This document shows, piece after piece, positions 5,187-13,100 of a stretch of 45,587 nt of DNA (the first letter of the stretch is position 1; every line of letters starts with the position of its first letter). The position numbers and the translations under genes are program-made. The notes under the pieces were generated by a model. The model searched no databases, was not told the origin of the DNA, and worked only from the letters and a program-made list of their open reading frames with translations. This DNA is from a virus: IMG/VR virus record IMGVR_UViG_3300021197_001357, positions 1 to 45,587 of that record; one strand, given 5' to 3'.

Positions 5187-5380
5187 TTAAGGTCAGTGTC
5201 TCCCAAGAAATAAACAATGGTGTTCTCGTCGTCTTTTTCACATCTCACACACTGTAGTTTTCCGTTACCCGTTACCAAGAAAGCCATACACCCACACTCT
5301 TCACAAGAGCGAAGGATGTCTTCTGGGGAATATTGAGCACCTGTTTCTTTCTCAAATTGCTCAAGGGCGTCTTCAATCAT
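5183..5380 (-). CDS. Small zinc-ribbon protein
   Basis: The protein has 65 residues from ATG 5380, with GAGG six bases upstream and an overlap with the preceding stop; an ATG at 5398 is possible. CEECGCMAF...LQCVRCEK is a four-cysteine zinc ribbon in the middle, followed by an acidic DDENTIVYFLGD end. It is the last gene of the recombination operon and meets the convergent terS gene end to end with a 4-nt overlap. Function unknown. Confidence 0.6.
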   Translation of the reverse strand: MIEDALEQFEKETGAQYSPEDILRSCEECGCMAFLVTGNGKLQCVRCEKDDENTIVYFLGDTDLN

Positions 5381-5981
5381 TGGTGTCCTCTTTTTCATTG
5401 TACTTCTCGCTAATGAAACGCGCTTCCCATCTTGGGTCTACTAGAGAATTATACTCTTTTACACTCCAGTTGTCGTAGTAACCTTTAGACATGAGGGACT
5501 CGCTTGCAGCATTAAGCAACGACAGCCGCTGAACAAATATCATTGCGTAGTAATCAAGATCCGGCTGTTCATTGTAGCTCTTATACAAAAACTGAAAGTT
5601 CTCTGAGGTAGGTTGATCTTCCGGATGAAAGGACATCAGGTAAATGTCTGATGGAGCCAGAACCTTATTAGCCTCCATACAGGCAGTATCAACGCTGTCA
5701 GCAGAACCTAATTCTTGCCAGTTAGGAATTGCAATTATGTGAACGTCCTTGTTGTCCTCAAGGATGCTCTTTATCCCCGTATCAAATATTTCCGGGCATC
5801 CTATCAACCCCTCCTTACATTCATCCGGAAAGCTAAAGACCTCTATAGAAACTTTCTTTTGCTTCCAAGCGGACTTTGCAAAGGGACAAGGAGGAAACCC
5901 GTTGAGGAACTCTACTGGCTCCTCAAGAACCTCTTTACTCCACGACCGAATATCTTTTTGAATCTTGGTTTTAATACTCAC
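5373..5981 (-). CDS. Unknown protein with CPFA motif (weakly DUF1415-like)
   Basis: The protein has 202 residues from a GTG overlapping the upstream stop (GTGA). The N-terminal WSKEVLEEPVEFLNGFPPCPF then AKSAWKQKKV recalls the LCPFA element of DUF1415 proteins, but the rest is not clearly alignable by eye. Predicted beta strands (VHIIAIPNW, DIYLMSFHP) alternate with helices, and Y/F-rich segments sit near the end. No catalytic set can be named. Similar proteins seem frequent in marine phage replication regions. Confidence 0.5.
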   Translation of the reverse strand: MSIKTKIQKDIRSWSKEVLEEPVEFLNGFPPCPFAKSAWKQKKVSIEVFSFPDECKEGLIGCPEIFDTGIKSILEDNKDVHIIAIPNWQELGSADSVDTACMEANKVLAPSDIYLMSFHPEDQPTSENFQFLYKSYNEQPDLDYYAMIFVQRLSLLNAASESLMSKGYYDNWSVKEYNSLVDPRWEARFISEKYNEKEDTND

Positions 5982-6280
5982 CGGATATTCATTTCTGCCC
6001 GACGAGTAACCTCTCTCGTACGGTTATCCTCGAACTTCATTCTCATATACTCAGCGCGAATACGATGAATGTTAGCCGTTGTCCTGGCCTCAACCATTTT
6101 CTCTATAAGCTCGGTGTATCTAGGGTCTCTACGAGCTTTATGCTCAGCTTTATTTACCGGGATGTCGGGCCACTCTGACATGATCTGAGAAAAAATAATC
6201 TTCTTGTTTTCCTCTAACAAGCGGGCAGCACCATCCAACTCTATCCACTCTTCACTCGCTATGCGCCACTGCTCCGGCAA
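5978..6280 (-). CDS. Small helical basic protein of the recombination operon
   Basis: The protein has 100 residues if it starts at TTG 6280, which has GGAGG nine bases upstream; an ATG far upstream (6424) would lie inside the HNH gene. The body is almost all helix: EEWIELDGAARLLEENK, MSEWPDIPVNKAEHKARRD and ARTTANIHRIRAEYMRMKFED. The WPDIPVNKAEHKARRDPRYTE block resembles a conserved family seen next to SSB and recombination genes in marine phages. The role is unknown. The start is uncertain. Confidence 0.5.
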   Translation of the reverse strand: MPEQWRIASEEWIELDGAARLLEENKKIIFSQIMSEWPDIPVNKAEHKARRDPRYTELIEKMVEARTTANIHRIRAEYMRMKFEDNRTREVTRRAEMNIR

Positions 6281-6596
6281 GTCGCTTTGCCTCCCGGACG
6301 ACGAACCAGCCGGATTCATAGTCGCCGTTAGTCTCTCGGATAAGCTGGGCGAGCTTGAGGGGGTCAATCCCTTGTCGCTTCCACCAGTCTCGTTCGTTGC
6401 TTTTGTGTTGTGCATCAGGACCATCCGTGTGGTGATAAGGGCACAAAGGAACTACGCGGTCGTCGCTAGGCTTTAAGCCCATTGCATAGTGTCCAATTCT
6501 AACGTGAGCGGCTTGAGCGTCTGCGCCACAAATGACGCAACCCAAACTCGCTACATATTGCCTGTAACGCCTTGATCTAAAACGGGATTTCATCAT
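6252..6596 (-). CDS. HNH-type / DUF968-like nuclease
   Basis: The protein has 114 residues from the tandem ATG at 6596/6593, overlapping the 3' end of ssb. It has a CVICG knuckle, then AHVRIGHYAMGLKPSDD, VPLCPYHH and a distal H-N-E-R-DWWKRQGID. This fits the DUF968 and Ref-like HNH families (paired cysteines, H in AHVR, CxxHH). Ref is a RecA-dependent nuclease of phage P1, and related proteins sit in phage recombination operons. The likely role is DNA nicking or cleavage during recombination. The much longer frame starting at 6965 overlaps ssb and is rejected. Confidence 0.7.
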   Translation of the reverse strand: MMKSRFRSRRYRQYVASLGCVICGADAQAAHVRIGHYAMGLKPSDDRVVPLCPYHHTDGPDAQHKSNERDWWKRQGIDPLKLAQLIRETNGDYESGWFVVREAKRLAGAVAHSE

Positions 6597-7002
6597 CAAG
6601 GTCTGGAGTAATTTCCTGAGTTTTCTTTTCAGGAGGAGAAAAAGACTCACCGCTCTTTTTGTCAACCAGTTGAAGGTCTCCGTTATAAGCAGGAATAACA
6701 ATTTCAGTTGTGTACTTTTCAACGCCTGACTTATCAGTCCATTTGCGCGTTTGTAACTTTCCTTCAACATAAACCTTTGACCCCTTTTTAACGTAGCTTT
6801 CAACGAAGGCATTGATTCCTTTGCTGAAACTAACAACTCGGTGCCACTCTGTCTTTTCCTTTCTTTCTCCAGTTGCCTTGTCCTTCCATGTCTCAGAAGT
6901 AGCAACAGAGAAACTAACAACAGACCCACCGCTTTGCGTCTGCCTGACATCCGGGTCTTTACCAAGATTACCCAGAAGAGTTACTTTGTTTACACCAGAC
7001 AT
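6577..7002 (-). CDS. ssb: Single-stranded DNA-binding protein
   Basis: The protein has 141 residues from ATG 7002 with AGGAAG upstream. It is a full OB-fold SSB: MSGVNKVTLLGNLGKDPDVR at the start, FSVATSETW, EWHRVVSFSK, VYVEGKLQTRKWTD, and then a flexible linker ending in the acidic tip DLDDEIPF, which binds host partners. It coats ssDNA during phage replication and annealing. Its neighbours, the Rad52-like annealase and RecB-like exonuclease, form a recombination module with it. Confidence 0.95.
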   Translation of the reverse strand: MSGVNKVTLLGNLGKDPDVRQTQSGGSVVSFSVATSETWKDKATGERKEKTEWHRVVSFSKGINAFVESYVKKGSKVYVEGKLQTRKWTDKSGVEKYTTEIVIPAYNGDLQLVDKKSGESFSPPEKKTQEITPDLDDEIPF

Positions 7003-7003
7003 T

Positions 7004-7663
7004 CTAAACTTCCTTTTTTGTAAGCGCGTTTTTCATTTGGTCTTTCGTTTTAACGAGAGCCTCATGCAGCCCTTTGTCATAATCCATTACTTTCTTTAAT
7101 TCAGCGGATGAACAAAGCCAAACGTCCTTTAGCTCTTCAATAGACACGCAGGACTTTAGGTTTTTCTCCACATCACCCACAATGGTCTCAACAAGAACTG
7201 CAAGATCTTTTTTATTTACTTCTACTCGACCCCCAAGCATCCCCTTCAGGCGTGGCAGTTCATCTTTGGCTATAACGTAAGATCTTCCCCTCGCCTCAAG
7301 TCTGACCCATGGGCTGTCTAAAGAATAGAGATAACGACCCACTCCCCAAACAACAGCAGCCCGCTTGAAGGCATCTGACAACGCCCCCTTTGGGCCTTCA
7401 ACGTCAGTGTCGCCAGCCCCATTGGACTTTACTACCCATTCCTCGCCGCACTTTATAAGGATTTCGCAGACAGTCTTTTCCCCAGCATGGCTGTACTTGC
7501 ACTGCCAATTCTCTGGGCCGCAAACGCTATCAAGACGCTCCATTACAGCGCGGGCGTCAATGTACGCTAATGCAATTCCCTTAGACTTATCTTTGGTGGT
7601 TGCCCCAACTCTCCAGTCGATTTCGTCAGGGTCAAAAGGCGCACTCAAATCAAGCAAATTCAT
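7004..7663 (-). CDS. Rad52/Rad22-like single-strand annealing protein
   Basis: The protein has 219 residues from ATG 7663, which overlaps the exonuclease stop by 14 nt and has AAGG eight bases upstream; the longer frame to 7741 is unlikely. Rad52-family signatures are present: EIDWRVGATT, AYIDARAVMERLDSVCGPENW, an internal GAGDTDVEGPKGALSDAFKR and AAVVWGVGRYLY. The G-ALSDAFKRA-GVGRYLY block is the conserved Rad52 core that binds ssDNA. The C-terminal 80 residues are helical and probably contact SSB or the nuclease. Paired with an exonuclease, it would perform Red-like recombination and concatemer formation. Confidence 0.85.
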   Translation of the reverse strand: MNLLDLSAPFDPDEIDWRVGATTKDKSKGIALAYIDARAVMERLDSVCGPENWQCKYSHAGEKTVCEILIKCGEEWVVKSNGAGDTDVEGPKGALSDAFKRAAVVWGVGRYLYSLDSPWVRLEARGRSYVIAKDELPRLKGMLGGRVEVNKKDLAVLVETIVGDVEKNLKSCVSIEELKDVWLCSSAELKKVMDYDKGLHEALVKTKDQMKNALTKKEV

Positions 7664-8513
7664 TTCCAGTACCTTCCTGATACTGCTTGCAAAATGCGCT
7701 TGCATTGCAGTATCGCTCACATCGCTTAAACTTTTCGCCAACTCGAACCTCTATTTTACCCTTACCAACCTTTGTGTAAAGGTATTCTTTAGCTTCTTCT
7801 TCTGTGTCGAGCACACGGGTAGCTCTCTTAGCTCCTGGCTTCATTACTGCGTAACGGTCTGGTGTTGCCCATCGGTCTTCATCGCTGCAAAGAACTGTTC
7901 CCCGATCAAGAGCAACCTCAAGTGTTGCCAACCGATCCTTTATATAATCCTTTGCCTTGCTTTCAGACCAAAGATCAATGTCGTACACGCCCCACATATG
8001 TTCAGGGTAATCGCCCCCATCAAGCGCACGACGTTCGCTCCAGTCTCTAAAGTAAGAAAAGATCTTTAGGCCCTTAATCTCATACCCATTGTCGCGGGCA
8101 AGTTGGGCGTAAAGATTCAACTGAGGCTCCCAACCATCATTGCCAAACACTGCGCTCCACACAGAGGTTGTCTTCCAGTCGGTAATCACCCCGGACTTCG
8201 ACAGGTGATCCATCGTTCCAGTGAGGTTCCAGCCAAAGTAATCCGCTGCCAGACTAAGCTCTTTAGCCTCCATGTCCGGATCGCCATCAGAATTATCTTC
8301 AAGCACCCCGTGAAATGCTGTTCCTAACATGGCATGCATCATTTCCGATACATCAACTTCCATGTTGTCCCAGTTCTGCCTTTCGAGGGCAGTCATGCGC
8401 GGAGGCTTTATGAGGGATGTCACCCTGACCCGTTTTTCCACTAAGGGTCGGTGGTTGCTCGACAGTGCTTTGACGAACGGATAGGGCAAATTGTGCTTAT
8501 TGTGTACTTCCAT
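7650..8513 (-). CDS. RecB/Cas4-like PD-(D/E)XK exonuclease
   Basis: The protein has 287 residues from ATG 8513 with AAAGGAAAG upstream. Motifs in order: ML-GTAFHGVLE (the H of the motif near the N-terminus), LTGTMDHL (motif D), ITDWKTTS (D-x-K) and PQLNLYAQLA (the QxxxYA motif of RecB-like nucleases). Near the end are spaced cysteines (CERYC...FCKQ), suggesting a Cas4/AddB-like iron-sulphur or zinc site. It is the probable exonuclease partner of the Rad52-like protein encoded directly downstream. Confidence 0.85.
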   Translation of the reverse strand: MEVHNKHNLPYPFVKALSSNHRPLVEKRVRVTSLIKPPRMTALERQNWDNMEVDVSEMMHAMLGTAFHGVLEDNSDGDPDMEAKELSLAADYFGWNLTGTMDHLSKSGVITDWKTTSVWSAVFGNDGWEPQLNLYAQLARDNGYEIKGLKIFSYFRDWSERRALDGGDYPEHMWGVYDIDLWSESKAKDYIKDRLATLEVALDRGTVLCSDEDRWATPDRYAVMKPGAKRATRVLDTEEEAKEYLYTKVGKGKIEVRVGEKFKRCERYCNASAFCKQYQEGTGNEFA

Positions 8514-8564
8514 ATTCTTTCCTTTCTTCTTCCTAAATACTGCACCATGGGTGGTTCCTGAGTT

Positions 8565-8756
8565 CTAGGCATAGGGAGACTCCCCCGGCATATAGCAAGG
8601 AAGTCCCCACACCATGCACCATCGGAGCCATCCGTCGTACAAGGCCCTGACATACCGTAACGCTGTCAGGTCAACCGCTGCTTGTTCAGGAGCTACGCCC
8701 TGCTCTGCTGCCGCCTCGGTCTCTCGGGCTGCGGCTGGGGTGTAGCAGAATCCCAC
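8565..8756 (-). CDS. Small unknown protein, first gene of the recombination operon
   Basis: The protein has 63 residues from GTG 8756 with GGAGG six bases upstream, which is the main support. The sequence has an Ala/Glu-rich helix (AAARETEAAAEQGVAPEQAA) and then LTALRYVRALYDGWLRW and MVWGLPCYMPGESPY. It has no known domain. It follows the promoter/operator at 8810-8840 at the expected distance for a leader gene. The competing frame at 8441-8653 has no ribosome site. Confidence 0.5.
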   Translation of the reverse strand: MGFCYTPAAARETEAAAEQGVAPEQAAVDLTALRYVRALYDGWLRWCMVWGLPCYMPGESPYA

Positions 8757-8770
8757 AGTACCCCTCCAAA

Positions 8771-8807
8771 GTCTTCTGACGCTGCCGTTATCCGACCACC
8801 AGAAGAC
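8771..8807. repeat. Inverted repeat GTCTTCTG...CAGAAGAC
   Basis: Perfect 8-bp arms (8771-8778 and 8800-8807) flank a 21-nt centre. Read leftward, the first arm begins close to the predicted transcript start and the second ends just before the GGAGG of the gene at 8756. It could be a 5' leader hairpin affecting translation or a regulator site. Function is inferred from position. Confidence 0.5.
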
Positions 8808-8809
8808 AC

Positions 8810-8840
8810 ACTAATAAACGCTATTAGTTGGGCTTGTCAA
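8810..8840 (-). promoter_or_regulatory. Promoter and palindromic operator of the recombination operon
   Basis: On the minus strand TTGACA (complement of 8835-8840) is followed after 18 nt by TATTAG (complement of 8811-8816). The -10 is covered by the palindrome ACTAATAAACGCTATTAGT (8810-8828), which has 7-bp arms around a 5-nt centre. An overlapping perfect -35 and a symmetric site over the -10 is the usual layout of a repressible phage early promoter. The same half-site ACTAAT recurs at 43462. Confidence 0.6.
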
Positions 8841-8910
8841 ACCCGCCCCAAAAACACCATAATGCACCCTCCCATGCCTCTCCCTTCCTCCCAGGTCGAA
8901 GAGGTCACTT

Positions 8911-8946
8911 ACCCCCGGAGTTTTTCATAAATTCCGGGGGTATTTT
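8911..8946 (+). terminator. Rho-independent terminator, plus-strand orientation
   Basis: The arms ACCCCCGGA (8911-8919) and TCCGGGGGT (8933-8941) are perfect complements around a 13-nt loop, followed by ATTTTT on the plus strand. There is no T-run on the minus strand. No plus-strand gene lies upstream in this area, so it either stops antisense readthrough or ends an unrecognised rightward RNA. Confidence 0.7.
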
Positions 8947-8965
8947 TCTCCACACTTGCCTTGCG

Positions 8966-9008
8966 TTGACACTCAGTAAAAGTGCTGTACGATTAGTAGC
9001 GTACTACT
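8966..9008 (+). promoter_or_regulatory. Candidate plus-strand promoter with inverted repeat
   Basis: TTGACA (8966-8971), a 16-nt spacer and TACGAT (8988-8993) form a reasonable sigma70-type promoter. An inverted repeat AGTAG-CGTA-CTACT (8995-9008) covers the predicted start, and the stop codon of the leftward DUF1064 gene lies inside it. A transcript would run antisense through that gene into the RHH gene at 9325. Prediction only. Confidence 0.4.
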
Positions 9009-9324
9009 TGACGATAACAACCTCGATGCCGTGGAGGGCCTCAACCAACTTCTTCTTGAGCCGAAAATCTCTTGTAACAAAACCTTTTACGTCTTCAACG
9101 ACCCGTTTCCCGTCTTGAATGTAAGCAAAGTCAGCTTTGTAAGAGCAAATTTTCTTGTCGTTAACAATGCAAGGGAAGGGGATTTGAAGCTCAAGGTCAG
9201 ATATATGGCCCGCGTGAAGGAGCGTTTTTAACTCAAGATACCGACGAGACTCACGCTTGCTGTCAAAGGTGATCCCGTCAACATTGGTTTTTTTTGCGTT
9301 GTATTTATTCTTTCGGAGAGACAT
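9004..9324 (-). CDS. DUF1064 nuclease-like protein (Holliday-junction resolvase type)
   Basis: The protein has 106 residues from ATG 9324. KYNAKKTNVDGITFDSKRES then RRYLELKTLLHAGHI, Y-KADFAYIQDGKRVVEDVKG and TRDFRLKKKL match DUF1064 phage proteins. These have a PD-(D/E)XK-like core (E in the first helix, D in ADF, E-x-K in VEDVKG) and are thought to act on branched or packaged DNA. Its start codon abuts that of the plus-strand RHH gene (shared CATATG), so no independent ribosome site is visible beyond a weak TTAGG. It is followed leftward by the 8757-9003 control region. Confidence 0.75.
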   Translation of the reverse strand: MSLRKNKYNAKKTNVDGITFDSKRESRRYLELKTLLHAGHISDLELQIPFPCIVNDKKICSYKADFAYIQDGKRVVEDVKGFVTRDFRLKKKLVEALHGIEVVIVK

Positions 9325-9513
9325 ATGCCTAATCGCCGCACTTCATGGAAAACCCTAAGTATAGAGGACGAGAGCTATTCGAACTTGGTTTACTTAGCCA
9401 AACTAGAAAACAGAAAACTTTCTGGTCAGATCAAACAACTTATCGATCAAGAGTACGCCCGCTTGGGCATTTCGAGAGATATGCCGAAGCCAGGGATAAA
9501 CTCTTTATCCTAA
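9325..9513 (+). CDS. Ribbon-helix-helix (Arc/CopG-like) regulator
   Basis: The protein has 62 residues from ATG 9325 with GGAG six bases upstream. KTLSIEDESYSNLVYLAKLE then NRKLSGQIKQLIDQEYARLG fits a beta strand plus two helices as in Arc/CopG repressors, which bind palindromic operators as dimers. It is the only plus-strand gene among leftward neighbours and ends convergently with an 8-nt overlap of the M15 gene. It is a candidate for binding the ACTAAT palindromes at 8810 and 43462, though this is inference. Confidence 0.65.
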   Translation: MPNRRTSWKTLSIEDESYSNLVYLAKLENRKLSGQIKQLIDQEYARLGISRDMPKPGINSLS

Positions 9514-9945
9514 AGAATAATTGTTGCCGTCAAAGATAAGAAATTCTTTGCGGTTTACATTAGTAAAACTGACATGAACCCAACCGGAATACGGGTCTTC
9601 AGTATTGTAGCACTCTAAAATCAATTGATCGTAGGGCAAGTTCTTCTTTATCCAAAGAGCAACCTCTCTGTTGTCAAACCCCGGAACCTCTAGGTCAGCA
9701 GCTTGGCCCAAAGAATGCTGGCTTGTTATAGAGCCTCCAATGGCCTTATTTAGCTCTGGGCAGCGATACCCGGACGATGGGCTAAAGGGTTGGTTAAAAT
9801 GCTCCCTGATGGGCTCTAAGACGTTCACACATAGGGCGCTCAAAGAGTCTTTAGCCGCATCATAAGGCGTATTGTCTATGTTGAGCCTAGACGCAACCTG
9901 ACTGCGGACCATCTCTCTAAGAGAAAAGTGGGGGCTGAGTTGCAT
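9505..9945 (-). CDS. Peptidase M15-type endolysin (L-alanyl-D-glutamate / D,D-peptidase)
   Basis: The protein has 146 residues. It begins MQLSPHFSLREMVRSQVASR, then SSGYRCPELNKAIGGS, SQHSLGQAADLEV and GWVHVSF. The H in SQHSLGQAADLE, the D of AADLE and the final H of WVH are the zinc ligands of M15 peptidases (H-x6-D...H). It cleaves peptidoglycan stem peptides. It follows a small membrane protein in what looks like a lysis pair at the end of the late operon. Confidence 0.9.
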   Translation of the reverse strand: MQLSPHFSLREMVRSQVASRLNIDNTPYDAAKDSLSALCVNVLEPIREHFNQPFSPSSGYRCPELNKAIGGSITSQHSLGQAADLEVPGFDNREVALWIKKNLPYDQLILECYNTEDPYSGWVHVSFTNVNRKEFLIFDGNNYSLG

Positions 9946-10178
9946 TAAGAAAACATGCTAAAGACGTAAAGCGCCGCGTTGCTAAGAATTAAAGCAACCC
10001 CAAACCAAACAGCCTTGTAGATGCTGTCAACCTTCAACTGAACGTGATGAATGTCATTGGTTTTGATGGTGTTAAGGCGCTCTTCAAAAGCAGTGGACAT
10101 AGTGCCCACCTTTTCATTGATAAGCCTTATGTCGCCCTGGATTTCAGCGACTAACACGCGAAGCTCTTCACTGCTCAT
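9945..10178 (-). CDS. Small membrane protein, holin or holin-accessory (XhlA-like)
   Basis: The protein has 77 residues. The N-terminal 50 residues are a helical coiled-coil-like segment (ELRVLVAEIQGDIRLINEKV), and one transmembrane helix, AVWFGVALILSNAALYVFSMF, ends the protein. This topology, a cytoplasmic coil plus C-terminal TM, resembles XhlA-type haemolysin/holin-accessory proteins. Its stop overlaps the start of the M15 endolysin gene, which supports a lysis role. Confidence 0.6.
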   Translation of the reverse strand: MSSEELRVLVAEIQGDIRLINEKVGTMSTAFEERLNTIKTNDIHHVQLKVDSIYKAVWFGVALILSNAALYVFSMFS

Positions 10179-10179
10179 C

Positions 10180-13100
10180 TTACACCCTTACAGCACTCAC
10201 GCCTCTATATGGTTGGGCCAAGCCAATTTGCTGTTGCCGCCTGAGAGAAGCTAACCCAGCAGACTGTTGTGCGCCAGTAGGTATTGATGAGATGCCCGCA
10301 GCCGGTTGCGGCGGGACAACAGGTGCTTGAGGGCGCTGCACCGGCTGAGGAACGGGCTGAGGGGAAGCGGGCTGTTGCGGAGAAACAACCCTAGCGGGTG
10401 CGGGAGGAACCTTACGAACAGTAGGAGTTTTGCTGGCAACCGGTTGCTGATCGATTTTCAGGAGTTTGTCTAATTTTTCTTGTTGAGCCTGAACCTCTTC
10501 TCGTGTCATCGGAATGCTTCCGTCTTCACCACCGTCAACAATTGTCCGCGTAAGGTTTGTCCACGCCTGAAGAAATGCTTTTTCCGGAATGCCGCCCTTC
10601 TCATCTTGCCTAAGCAAACGAAGGCTTTCTTTTTTCGGGCGCGACAAGAGTTTCACAAAAGCAGGATTAGAGAAGAACTTAGACAAGACACCAAGCCCTG
10701 CGATGGTGCTTACAGTTGTAAGCGGATCAATCAAGAGGCCAGCACCCAAAGCAAGGCCAAGGTTGGCACCAGCGATTGTTCCCTTGCCGGATGTAGCGCG
10801 GCCAGCTTGGAACTCAGCAAATCTAGCCAAGTTTTCCAGGCTTTTTATTGCTTCGTTCCCGGTGACGCCACCTCTTTCAAAAACATACTCTAAAGTTTCG
10901 CGGGTCATAGTCGGACTTTTTTGACCCGTTCCAATCATGTTTTTTAGTTGGCGAAAATTTAAGATCGCGTCAACGGGGTTGATAGTTGATATGTCGCTCA
11001 CATCATCGCCATTCCCGGCAATGTTGCTGAAAAACTTCTTCACACCAGCATCTTTTAGAGATTGCTCGATAGCATCGAACCCCTCATCACCCACCTGATC
11101 TCTCAGGCGATCCAAAGTGGCGCGGACAGTCTGTAAGGGAACCTTGCCCCCAACCATCAAACTAGCGGCCTTCTCAAGGTCGAGCGAGTCAGGGTCCAGA
11201 AGAGATCTCTCAAAAGTAGTCCCAGTTACCTTCTTTAGCTCTTCTTTAAGGCTACGCAATGACCTCTTTAGGTCGTTCGGGTTCATGCCTCTGTTTACTA
11301 CGTCGTCCATTAACGAGTTAAAACTGGGCGGAAGATCCTTACCAAACTCTTTGTATGTTGCGCGAATTTGATCCGCTATATCAAGAAACTCGCTAGAGCT
11401 ATTGTCACCCATGATGGTACGCATAGCCTTGCGGTTTTTGTCGGCAAGTTGAGCAAACCTAACTAAATTTACAGATCCAACGCCATCGACAACGTCAACA
11501 GAGTCAGTATAAAGACGCCGCATCATTACGTTGCCTAAAAGATTGCGGGCTTTTTCCTCGCTGGTCTTGCCACCAAATCTAATAGTCTCAGGGGCAACGG
11601 TCGCATCGTCAGTCAACCGAGATAAACCTTCCGCAACATCTTGGGTGCGACCCCTTACGGTCAATCGGCCTTGAAGCGCCTCAAGAACTTTTGCGGTTTC
11701 CTCTCTTGAGCGAAGTGGAGCCGATAAGAATTTAGCTAACTTATCAAAGTCATTGGGGTTTTTCAGAGCAATATCAGCCAAGTGATCTATGTCCGTTGCA
11801 AGAATATTCCCGTCTACGGTTCTTGCTTGTTTCAGACGTTGCCTTATTGCAGAGAGACCAGCGTCTTCGAAGATCTCTCTTTGAGCGCCGAATACCCCGT
11901 TCATCTGACGCAACGCCCTCATAGTCGAGCGAATGTCAGACAATTTATTTCGCAGGATTTTTACATTTCGTGTTTTTGCGGGCCCCTCAACAACAGCTTC
12001 TCTTCCAAGGGCGGTCGCAGCTAGGTTGACCAACTCCTCAGACGGGGTCATGGACGTAAGGTTGTCATCAAGCTGATTGATAACGCGACCAAAGTCATCC
12101 ATAGACTTAGTGAAATCTTCCGTGAGGCTTCTGTACAACACAGGTGCTCTGCCCACGGGAGCAGCCTCCAAACGTCTGGACGCTAAATTGTTTTCACTGT
12201 TCATTACGCTGTTTAAGCGAAAACGCGCTTGTCCGTAATCGTCAAGGCTTATGTAATTTTGATTTTGTTTGGCTGCTTCGTACAGGTCTCTACCAAAAGC
12301 GTTTATATATGCTTCTTTTACAGATGACTTGTCTGGAAATGTTTGATCTCCTAAGTCATCAATAATTCTGAGTGTGCTGGAAACGTCTACGACCAGAGGC
12401 TCGTAAACCTCGCCAACTCCGTCCTCAGCTTGAGAAACTCGAAACTTAATCGGAGAAACAAATTCTCCGTCGTCAAGCGGTATTCTCTTGCCTTCCATTA
12501 GCGTTCGATACGCAGGGCTGTTAAGGAAATCAACTTCCTTGTTAAAGACATTTTTAATAACCGAATAGCCAGACATAAGGTCCAGCATCGACTGGTTGTC
12601 GAGCGCAGCAATAGATTTGGTTACAGCTTCAAGCTCTTCGCGGTTTCCACCAGCAATTGCCCTAGCAGCCCTTTCGCCAAGCGCCTCAACGGACTCGCCA
12701 TAAACCCCAGCGATATCCTTGGCAACGGTTTCGGCAGCGCCTTGAGCAAGCTCGTTTGATCTTTCAAGAATCCCAAGCACAGTCCTCTGGGCTTCTTCAA
12801 TCGGGATTCCGTCAGTACGACTAATTGTCTGGACTAAAGTTTCTAGGCTTTCCCTGATAACAGGGCCGCGCTTATTTCCAAGGACTTGCTCCGTTAAGGC
12901 TTGGACGCGAGCAAGAAGTGGCTTACCTGAGACAGTCGCAAGATCCGGAACGTATGTAACATCGTTTTCTTTAGCCCACTTCAGAAGTCTACGGTGTTCA
13001 GCCCGTTGAGCATTTGTCGTGCTTCCCTTGATGAAGCGACCTACGAAAGAAGTAAGAAGTCGTCCACCAAACTCCCCCGTACCAGCAATAGCTGCCTCCG

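Noticed and set aside
6252-6965. 237-residue frame containing the HNH protein
   Set aside because: The first 120 residues are a shadow of ssb in another frame (Leu/Lys-rich, no motif).
8441-8653. Leftward 70-residue frame between exonuclease and promoter
   Set aside because: No ribosome site; overlaps the better supported frame at 8565-8756 and the exonuclease start.
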